Below, in pieces: positions 56,345 through 64,000 of a stretch of DNA of 64,000 bases; positions within the stretch are counted from its first letter, which is position 1, and the number at the start of each line of letters is the position of its first letter. The notes beneath the pieces are model-generated. The model was not told the origin of the DNA. It made no database searches and worked only from the letters and a program-made list of their open reading frames with translations. Source of the DNA: Luidia sarsii (lineage: Eukaryota; Echinodermata; Asteroidea; Paxillosida; Luidiidae); assembly GCA_949987565.1 (NCBI GenBank), contig OX465102.1:21807692-21871691 (forward strand). The letters are read 5' to 3'. The translations under genes were made by a program, and so were the position numbers.

Positions 56345-56520
56345 AAAATCTGTCCAGTCCTCTCTCTTTTTATCACTCTTCACTCATTCGTCCGTCTCTC
56401 TTTAAATCCTCTCCGTGGCTCCACCTTTCTCTTTCCCTCCTCTCTCTCACATCTCCCCCTTTCTCCACTCCCTTATTTCCGTCTCTCCCCCTCTCCTCTC
56501 TCTCCCTCTCCTCTCTCAGA
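56345..56520. repeat. Short CT-rich tract
   Basis: CCTCTCTC-type low-complexity sequence. Confidence 0.8.
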
Positions 56521-57351
56521 TTTAGAATGTTGTTCCTCATTAGGCCAAACAGTCTGGTCAGTGAGTAAACACGGTTTTCACAGAGCGAGCCTCGATTATA
56601 CGGGGACGATTTATAGTTGTAGTCGTCTAATCATGAAATAGCCCCCCCCCCTCCCTCCCCTCCATCGATCCTATATACCAACTCCCCATAGTCTCCTGAT
56701 ACTCGTCTATACGACGGTGTGTCCCATTCTACTTATACCCGTCCCCGCGGCCGTCAAAGCCCGTCTGTGCGTCGTCTTTCACCCGCGGGACCCCTAAGGA
56801 ACTCTGGTCCTCTATTTGGGCCATAATCCAATAAAGCATTTCATCCCCCACCAAAAAAAAAAATAGAAAAAAAACCCAAAACCCAGAGGCCTTCTGAAGT
56901 ATGTCTGTACGCACTGTATCAGGCAGCTCCAACAAATCAGTCCTTTTGCTCGTTTGCATGAAGAGAGAAAGAAAGGGAGAGAGATAGAGAGGGGAGCAAT
57001 CCGTAAAAGGCCTTTCTGTACAATTTCATTATTTCATCTTTTATTTCATTTTCTTTAACAAGGTCTGATGACAGACTACTCCTCGCTGGGAGTCGTTCCC
57101 GGGCTTCTCAGCCATAAAGGGAGAGCGAGCCGCAGCAGCGCACTCATTCCGTTACTGTCGATTCCAGTTAAAAGAGCGGATGGCGTTGCCCATGCAGGCA
57201 TCGGAAATCAGAGCAAGGGTCGTACAGGGTCCTTCAAATGAATTGCAGTCTCAGATGAATCCGATCGAAGACCCTTTGTAATGTGGCTTTGGAGAGGCCC
57301 TTAAAGTCCTCACTTTTTTGCACTCATTAACATGTCCTCATTATAGTATTC
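56521..57351. other. Unassigned sequence
   Basis: C10 at 56642 and an A-rich run near 56853. Nothing recognised. Confidence 0.4.
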
Positions 57352-57621
57352 TATTCCATTCCATTCCATTCCATTCCATTCCATTCCATTCCATTCCATT
57401 CCATTCCATTCCATTCCATTCCATTCCATTCCATTCCATTCCATTCCATTCCATTCCATTCCATTCCATTCCATTCCATTCCATTCCATTCCATTCCATT
57501 CCATTCCATTCCATTCCATTCCATTCCATTCCGTTCCATTCCATTCCGTTCCATTCCATTCCATTCCATTCCATTCCATTCCATTCCATTCCATTCCATT
57601 CCATTCCATTCCATTCCATTC
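57352..57621. repeat. (ATTCC)n pentamer microsatellite
   Basis: About 54 copies of ATTCC in perfect register, with CCGTT variants at 57531 and 57546 only. Because 5 and 3 are co-prime, reading frames repeat every 15 bp without stops on either strand (SIPFH and WNGME strings); these are not proteins. The motif equals the GGAAT core known from some vertebrate satellites. Confidence 0.98.
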
Positions 57622-58424
57622 ATTTGTGTTATATGTAGCTTCTTTTTTCATGTCTTTGACATATTTTTTGCATCTTAAAGAATGAGTGAGGCAGACATTT
57701 GGATCCTATCGGGACGCTTATCGGGATTTGAACGCCAGACTGTCTGAAATTTTCGAGATCATTTCATTATTTTGGCCATTTCAGTCAGCAAGCATGGAGT
57801 TTGAAGCATCTTTTGCATTTCTTTCAGATTTTCTCCCTTTTGATAACAGCTATTGATATATACATCGTCTGCAATGGAGATGGGTATTGAATTCTGATGA
57901 AAAGCAACGAATTTCTATCAATATGCGCATTCCAAAATATACGTACATGTTTCATTTTCCCATGAACTATAGTCTTTATTAAGCAAATCTCTAAGCATTG
58001 TGATTGATACCCCGAGCAGCCACCAGATATAGTTATATATGAATGAAAATCTCCCATCTCTGATGGTCTTCCGTTGATGTATTCCCAAGAGAGCCCGGTT
58101 TCAATTTCGAATTTATCGAGAAGATGTATGCTTTCGCAGATGTGCGGTCATGAATAACTTGTGTGGGCATGAATATTTTAGCCCCCCCCCCGCCTTGCCC
58201 CCCCCCTCGCCACCCCCCCCCTCGCCTAAAAAAAAACATCGCAAACTCCTTGCAAAGATGCCGTTGTTACGAATGTTCGTATGCTTTGCCAAACACAGCG
58301 TTAACTCTTAGCCCTGCGGTGCGCATTTGGTATGGGGTGATTCTGTTTCCGAGAAAAGGTATACAGCGGGTTGAAGCACCGCAGAGCTCGCCTACCGAAT
58401 GCACCACAGTTCTCCAATTTGTTG
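57622..58424. other. Unassigned sequence with C-rich run
   Basis: C8-C10 runs at 58182-58223. A B-box-like GCGTTCAAATCCC on the minus strand near 57723-57736 has no matching A box. Confidence 0.4.
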
Positions 58425-58560
58425 GACGGCCCCCGGGGTTTCGATCCCGGCAGGACCTCTATCAGAGGCTGAATAGCAACGACCAACGGAAACCAGAGGA
58501 TGAAGAGCGAGAGGCAGGGTGGCAGTAGATGGTAAGAGGAGGCTATACCTGCGGTCCTTT
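58425..58560 (-). mobile_element. PLE 3' end, diverged subfamily
   Basis: On the minus strand a CT-rich 3' UTR (CCTCTCGCTCTTCATCCTCT) leads to CTCTGATAGAGGTCCTGCCG and GGATCGAAACCCCGGGGG. It has the same hairpin-GAAAC layout as the main family, but CTGATAGA upstream and a different downstream sequence. Confidence 0.6.
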
Positions 58561-58567
58561 TCACCCG

Positions 58568-58640
58568 AGTCTTCGTAACTTACGATCAATCACACGACGG
58601 TGAGCACATAATCCATACTGCTAATCTAAACTTACGATGG
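58568..58640 (+). repeat. Direct repeat left of locus C
   Basis: CGTAACTTACGATCAATC, then ACACGACGGTGAG and AACTTACGATG. It matches 59052-59130 (CGTAACTTACGATCAATCGC, ACGGCAATGAG, AACTTACAGTTGG) in the same orientation. Confidence 0.6.
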
Positions 58641-58660
58641 GTTTTTTAGTATTAAGTTGA

Positions 58661-59012
58661 TACAACAAACTGCTGCAAACTGCTCACTGACTGAAATGAC
58701 CAGCAATACATTAATCTCAACAGGTGGAGGGCCTGACGTTTCGATCCTAGCAGGACCTTTCTCAAAGCTTATCAGGCCGTGGCTTTTATATAGTGTCAAG
58801 GCGAGTTTCTCGTGGGAGAACAGTAAGCTCTGTGAATTGCTGTCTTCTGAACGGTGTACGGTCTGTCTGCCTGACTGACTGCTTGTCTGCCTGCCTGCCC
58901 AACTGTCTGTCTGCCTATCTGTCTGTCTGCCTGCCTGCATGTTTGTCTGCCTGTCTGCCTGAGCAAGGTCCTGCTACTAAGGATCGAAACGTCAGACTCT
59001 CTAACGTTTGAA
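58661..59012. mobile_element. Paired inverted PLE ends, locus C, with microsatellite core
   Basis: The left arm GCAAACTGCTCACTGACTG to GGGCCTGACGTTTCGATCC and CAGGACCTTTCTCAAAG is antisense. The right arm GAGCAAGGTCCTGCTAC to GGATCGAAACGTCAGACTC is sense. Between them lie CAGGCCGTGGCTTTTATATA and a CTGC/CTGT microsatellite. TATTAAGTTGA occurs exactly at 58650-58660 and 59013-59023, a plausible 11-bp target-site duplication. Confidence 0.85.
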
Positions 59013-59051
59013 TATTAAGTTGAGTTATGATGCATCGCACCCCTCAATTTC

Positions 59052-59140
59052 ACCAAACTCGTCGTAACTTACGATCAATCGCACGGCAATGAGTTATGCA
59101 TATATAAACCGCATACGGCCTATCACAACTTACAGTTGGA
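59052..59140 (+). repeat. Direct repeat right of locus C
   Basis: The counterpart of 58568-58640. GAGTTACGATGCATCGCA near 59154 and GAGTTATGATGCATCGCA near 59022 are further related phrases. Confidence 0.6.
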
Positions 59141-59879
59141 TATCAATCGTACGTTGAGTTACGATGCATCGCAAGGCTCTGTGAAATCCACCTCGGGTAG
59201 ATAGAACAAGGCGATATTAAAGGGATACAAAAGGAGTAAGGGAAGTTATCCGGGCTCGCGTGCACCATCCGGACCCATTTTACACTCACTTGCAGACACT
59301 ATCCTTTTGTTCAGTCTTTATTCGTTTCGGTTTCCCAACCCCATCCTGTTGTCGTTATCTTAAACCCGAACCTACAGCATACAGCCATCAGGTGTGAAGT
59401 TATGTCATGCATTACACATTGTACCACGCCCTTGGTTCATTAATTAAAACGACGTTCAGAGTCACTGAGAAATGTAAGTAAAATGCATGCCTGGAAAATG
59501 GATACTGTATCTTGTTTAGCGTAGGTCGATGTATATTTAATTACACGAAAGCTAATTTCCTGTACGGGATTTTCGGTGATTTTGATTGGGTACTCGGCGT
59601 GGTGAATAGGTTTCCGTGTTCAAATCCATGTATGCTAGGATTGGTTTGGTCTCTCCGGATTACGGGCACAGAGTGCACACTGCCTAAAAGGTTGAGTTTC
59701 CGGCAGTTCTCTGTGGAAATAGATGACATGAGTGGAACTCTCCACCCCGTTGTATGCTCCGTATTTGGGAGGTCTCCAATACTGTGCTTGGTATATGACA
59801 ATATGAATTACCTCTGATATTACACGATGTGTCCTTGTCGTGGGTGATGTCGCGTGGTTTCCTGGTTAGCCAGCCAGGA
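59141..59879. other. Unassigned sequence
   Basis: Antiparallel frames at 59512-59817 have no recognisable domain. Confidence 0.4.
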
Positions 59880-60393
59880 AGTCAGCTTTACAGGCCGTGG
59901 CTTTTTAGTGTCGAGTTCCTCGTGGGAGAACAGTCAGCTCGGTGAATTGCTAATGTTATCTACGGTGTACGGTCTGCCTGTCTGTCTGCCTGCATGCATG
60001 TCTGCCTGTCTCTCTGCACGCCTGCCTCACTGCCTATCTGTCTACCTGCCTGCCTGTTTGCCTGTCTGCCTATCTGCCTGTCTACATTCCTGCCTGGTGT
60101 ATGTCTTTTTTCCTGTCTACCTGCCTGCTTGCCTGTCTGCCTGTGTCTGCATGTGTCTGTCTGTCTGTCTGTCTGTCGGCCTGTCTCACTGCTGCCTGTC
60201 TGCATATCTGTCTGCTTGTTTACCTGTCTATTGTCTGTCTGCATGCCTGCCTGCCCGCCTACCTGCATGCCTGTTTGCATGTTTGTCTCTCTGAGTCTGA
60301 TGTCTCTCTGCCTGCCTTCCCGTTTTTTGTCTGTCTGTCTGTCTGCCTGTTTGTCTGCCTGTCTGTATACCTACCTGCGTTCCTGCCTGCCCG

Positions 60394-60431
<38 letters not shown>

Positions 60432-60545
60432 CCTGCCTGTGTCTGTCGGCCTGCCCTGCATGCTTGCCTACATGCCAGCCTGTCTGTTAGTCTGCCTTCC
60501 TGCACGTCCGTCTCCCTGTTTGCCTCTGAGGCTGTGTCTAGCGCC
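59880..60545. repeat. CAGGCCGTGG repeat with long (CTGC/CTGT)n tract
   Basis: Begins CAGGCCGTGGCTTTTTAG, TCCTCGTGGGAGAACAGT, CTCGGTGAATTGCT and CGGTGTACGGTCTG, as in locus C (58767-58866). It then expands into about 570 bp of CTGC/CTGT/CTAC tetranucleotides. Frames up to 215 codons are Cys/Leu/Pro low-complexity. Confidence 0.88.
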
Positions 60546-61125
60546 GTGGCAGGTGGGCTACAGCCGACTTCCCCAAGCTGCAAACAGACCTCGAGGCGGC
60601 CTCGTCAGCGCAGGTGGTCAAGGGACGGCACATTAATCTAGAAATCTCGCCTTCAAGTCCCATTTCCATCACTGGGATACGAGGGAAGGGAAATGAAGGG
60701 AGGAGAGGAGGTGGAGGGGGTGGGGGAGGGGGGTTCTTTGCCCATCTGAGACGTTTTGCTGAGAGACACTAGCGGCTGCTTAATTATATTTACGTCCCCG
60801 CCCCGGGCCTGCCTTGGCCGTGTGTTTTGCCAGCCGTCTATAAGGGCGGCATGATTAAGACCAATGCCTCATTCCCGTCTGAGGCGGCGCTGTGAAGATG
60901 CAAGACCTCGGCAGTGTTCGGTGTGTCTTAAAAACCTCGAAGATAGACGATGCGAGACAACGACCCCCCTGATTTCACCCCCTTTTTTTTCTAATTCACG
61001 GGCGGGATACACTAATGGCAATTGACGCTATGTGGATTGACGCAATCTTAGATGATCTCATCCGGACTGTAACTATTGAAATACGAGTTTCTCGGATTAA
61101 AACAAATCACTCGCCGACTGTTTCT
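60546..61125. other. Unassigned sequence, G-rich patch
   Basis: GGAGAGGAGGTGGAGGGGGTGGGGGAGGGG at 60701-60730 has quadruplex potential. No exon recognised. Confidence 0.4.
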
Positions 61126-61558
61126 TCTCCCATCCCGTCTCTCTCCCTGTGCCTCTTTCTCAACCTCTCTTTGTTCCTCTCCCTCTCTTTCTATCTCCCT
61201 ACGTGCCTCTCCTCATCTCCCCTTTTCTTTGTCAGTGTCCCTCTCTATTGCTCTCATTTTGTCTCTCTGTGCCACTCTCTCTGCCTCTCTCTTTCTGCCT
61301 CTCTATGCTCCTATAATTATGTCACTCTCTCTTCCTCTGTCTTCCTCTCTATGCCATTCTCTCTGTCTCATTCCGTCTCTCTATGCCACTCTCTCTCTCT
61401 CTCTCTCTCTGCCTCTCTCTGTCTCTCTCTCTTTGTCTCTCTCTCTCTATCTGCCTCTCTCTATCTGTCTCTCTGCCCCTGTGTCACTCTCTCTGCCTCT
61501 GTCTTCCTCTCTATGCCACTCGAGTCTGTCTGCGTCTCTTCGTCTATTTCTGTCTCTC

Positions 61559-61656
<98 letters not shown>

Positions 61657-61690
61657 CTTTCCTATGCAACTCTCCCTGTCTCTCTGACTA
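61126..61690. repeat. Polypyrimidine tract ending in (TCTG)n and (TC)n
   Basis: Degenerate CTCTCTG/CTCTATGCCACTCTCT blocks lead to seven TCTG units near 61562 and a (TC)n run of about 60 bp to 61655. Frames up to 296 codons are repeat-driven. Confidence 0.95.
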
Positions 61691-62050
61691 ACTCACTCCT
61701 CAAAACATCACGACTTTTAATAAGCCCGACTTTTGACGACCGCTTTGCTCATTACAATGTAGAATCCGTGCCCTCGCCAGTGTATATATCGGGGATGGGT
61801 CTAGCGTTACACGGCAGCGCGTATCTCAGGGGCGTTGACTGCTTCCGTGTGGCGCATTCACGCTCTGCTCAAGACGTATACGTCGACGAGCGCGCGCTGA
61901 ACTAACGCGATGACGCACGGCGATGACCTGCGCGCTGCCACGCCAAGGCGGGAATGAATCGTGTAACGCGTCGATGAATGACGCGAGCGAAGACGTGACG
62001 TCATCTATAGCTCGCGGACGACCGCTGACCGACCGGGCGCGTATTTTAAT
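61691..62050. other. CpG-rich stretch
   Basis: Very CpG-rich (GACGAGCGCGCGCTG near 61884; ACGCGTCGATG near 61966) with a perfect TGACGTCA at 61996. It could be a promoter, but no gene is recognisable beside it. Confidence 0.35.
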
Positions 62051-62346
62051 TTTTACACCGCAGCCATGGTTTTTTTTCCCCGCTGTGGCAGTGCAAATTC
62101 GGGCTTGAAAAGAGACTAGCCCTGCGTAACAAGATCAGCCGGTGCAGGTGGACATTATCAACAGCAGCTACAGATTTGCAACAAGACTTCTTACATGTTT
62201 TTGTCAAAATACAACTACAACAACAGCTATAGTCATATTCCGCCCCTCCACTAGAAATCCCAACTGGCTGATCTCGAAACGCAGCACCACATGTAGTCTC
62301 TTTTCAAGCGTGGATTTGCGAAAAACCCATTGCTGCGGTGTAAAAA
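62051..62346 (+). mobile_element. MITE family 5, copy 2 (compact)
   Basis: TTTTTACACCGCAGCCATGG to CATTGCTGCGGTGTAAAA. The second inverted layer is AAAAGAGACTAG / TAGTCTCTTTTCAAGCG. 296 bp and non-coding; it serves as the empty reference for the nested copy at 29810. Confidence 0.9.
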
Positions 62347-63224
62347 AGAAATACGTCATAGGGCGCCTCATCTACCAATCCCTGGACCAGGCACGGGACC
62401 AAAAGCTGTGTTTTCTGCCACACGAGGCTAGGGGATGCGTTGTGGTTTGACGCTAAACTTCCAAGATTGTTTGCCCTGTGTTCAGTATAGGGCATTAACC
62501 GAGAGACGAGAAAATGTTCTAAATAATGCAGGCCTCACGTGCCTGTGACTTTATAACTGGGGAGACTTTATAACTAGGGACTGTTATGCTTCGTTCATAT
62601 CACCTCTCGTGAATAACCCGGTACCTTGCGTTCAATCAGTGGTCAATCACTGAAGGTAAAAATCGAATTTTCCGTAGCATGCAACTTGAATGTCGACTTG
62701 TTTCATTGGGCTTGTGTGTAGAGAATCTCATTGAATCTAATTTTATGACGTGGAAATCGGGACCCATCCACTAATATTCGTCGTGCCGGAATACACAAAT
62801 CACACCTTCGAACTACACACGGGTCTATGTGTGGACATCCCTACATCAAGCAGCCGGCACTCGTAGACTTGTGCATGTTTTTCGATCCGTAGTAAGACTG
62901 TGTTTAACCTGATGGTCAATAATATTAAGGACACAGAGGGCGCTATTTCCACATACCCTGCATACATTTCATTTGGACGTATGTCTCGGCCAAGATATCC
63001 TGCAGTGACCAGTGAAACGATGCACAAATGCTGCACCAAAGTTGTTGCCTTGGAATAGGCAAGAGAGGGCGTGTATAGTGGACGACAGCCTGCCCCTCCC
63101 TATAGTGAAAAAGTCACTGCGGTCAGTACAGCAAGTAACCACATTCCAGTTGGTCTCGAGAGCAAAATCCTCTCGCCATAAGTATCTTGTTGCTCCACGA
63201 TCGAAGCCCCTCACTAGTATACAA
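62347..63224. other. Unassigned sequence
   Basis: I see no assignable feature. Confidence 0.4.
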
Positions 63225-63474
63225 GCACCCTTTTCCCGAAACTCGGCTTAGGCTCCGGCTCCGACTTCGTCTCTGCTATCCAAAAGCTGAAAGCAAAGGT
63301 CAGAGTTCTTTGTTGAAGTTGAAGCTTTGGATTTTTTTTTTCCGAAACGCACTATAACATTCACACAATGAAGTCATAGGCTTTCCATGTTCATGCCTTG
63401 TATTTTGAAATGGATGAACGAAAGAGCGACAAAGCCGCAGCCTGAGCCTAAGCCGGGCTTTGGAAAAAGGCCAT
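63225..63474. mobile_element. MITE family 6, copy 2
   Basis: Termini ACCCTTTTCCCGAAACTCGG and CCGGGCTTTGGAAAAAGGCC. The interior matches 30061-30304. Confidence 0.88.
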
Positions 63475-64000
63475 GCATGATGACTCGGCAGGAGCCTATA
63501 TAAACTCACCAGCTCAGGTTTCAAATCTACTAGTCGTTTGCATTTGTAATCGCTGGTGAATTTAATTTTCTTGATCAGTTAGTCCCATAGGCCTAATCGA
63601 GATCATCTCGGGGTTCAGACGGAAGGGGATGGGTGTGTGGATGGTCACTCTGACGACTATGTCTGGCTACTTGCCTCATATCACCCACACACTCTACTGT
63701 CACAAGGTGTAGAACGGAAAGGTATCGGAACAGCTTCTTCTTTCCCTTCCTAGTTCTTGCTTTCCCCCCTGCCTGCGAACTTGCCCTCTTTTTTTTTAAA
63801 GGAATGTTAATTCCTATCTCCGGCCTTCCTGAGTCACTCTCTATCTCCTTCCATCTCTAGTCCTTAACCTTGAGTGGCTTTTCAGCCTTGTTTTGGGGCG
63901 ATCTCGCATAACAAGAAAAGATCACTGAAATCGACGGGTTGAGCCAACGCGGATTAATCCTCGGTGAGCAAGCTCATTTTCTGCGCATCGAGAGGGAGAG
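63475..64000. other. Unassigned sequence to window end
   Basis: CT-rich around 63735-63860; a GAGAGGGAGAG run begins at the very end and continues past the window. Confidence 0.4.

Noticed and set aside
57310..57651. WNGME and SIPFH repeat proteins on both strands
   Set aside because: Mathematical consequence of a pentamer repeat without stops.
57720..57790. B-box-like GCGTTCAAATCCC on the minus strand
   Set aside because: The upstream A-box candidate fails at the last G and no shared SINE body is seen.
59994..60641. 215-codon Cys-rich frame that might look like a secreted cysteine-rich protein
   Set aside because: It is the CTGC/CTGT repeat translated; Cys spacing follows the tetranucleotide and there is no real signal peptide or ordered framework.
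61015..61905. 296-codon plus-strand frame
   Set aside because: The central two thirds is a CT tract and the ends share no domain; a second overlapping frame is equally open.

Overview
The window is nuclear DNA from an animal and reads as a repeat-dominated, gene-poor interval. I found no intact protein-coding gene. Almost every long open frame lies in pyrimidine/purine tracts or short tandem repeats. The mobile-element content (Penelope-like elements with GIY-YIG endonuclease remnants, a THAP/Kolobok fragment, TTAA-flanked Kolobok-like and piggyBac-like MITEs, hAT-like and TA-flanked MITEs, tRNA-derived SINEs, LINE 3' ends) suggests a marine invertebrate, perhaps a non-vertebrate deuterostome or a lophotrochozoan. 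This is inference from element types; the species cannot be fixed from the sequence alone.

Layout. 0-6 kb: a 22-bp minisatellite, two large CT tracts and a short THAP-domain remnant beside a Kolobok-like MITE end. 8-10 kb: a TA-type MITE and a 5'-truncated Penelope-like element (PLE). 10-14 kb: GA and CTC/CTT tracts, then a CpG-rich unique stretch. 14.8-22 kb: a 221-bp tandem dimer, a LINE reverse-transcriptase C-terminus, a PLE palindrome, PLE copies at 18 and 21 kb, LINE-type 3' ends and a GC-rich TATA/CRE-bearing stretch. 22-31 kb: several MITE families (some nested), CTGC and GGGA/GGCAAGCA higher-order repeats, and a SINE. 35 kb: a 27-unit, 24-bp satellite built from the PLE terminal motif. 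37-46 kb: nested MITEs, two copies of one tRNA-derived SINE, a PLE with clean target-site duplications interrupted by a MITE, and another PLE-end palindrome. 46-64 kb: GA, CT and CTGC tracts, a piggyBac-like MITE next to a Kolobok-like MITE, a 270-bp ATTCC pentamer array, a third paired PLE-end unit with flanking 11-bp repeats, and two more MITEs.

The unifying signal is a Penelope-like lineage whose terminal motif (hairpin followed by GAAACGTC, or variants) recurs more than ten times. At four loci two such ends face each other as an inverted repeat: a 7-nt loop (16.6 kb), a 24-bp satellite (35.1-35.8 kb), a CTGC microsatellite (58.7-59.0 kb) and, in a different family, a short hairpin spacer (41.8-42.0 kb). 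Two of these loci have exact 11-13 bp direct repeats at their edges, so they look like separately inserted small mobile units. The terminal motifs resemble a hammerhead-ribozyme core (CTGANGA ... stem ... GAAA), a feature known from PLEs. Whether any is functional is untested.
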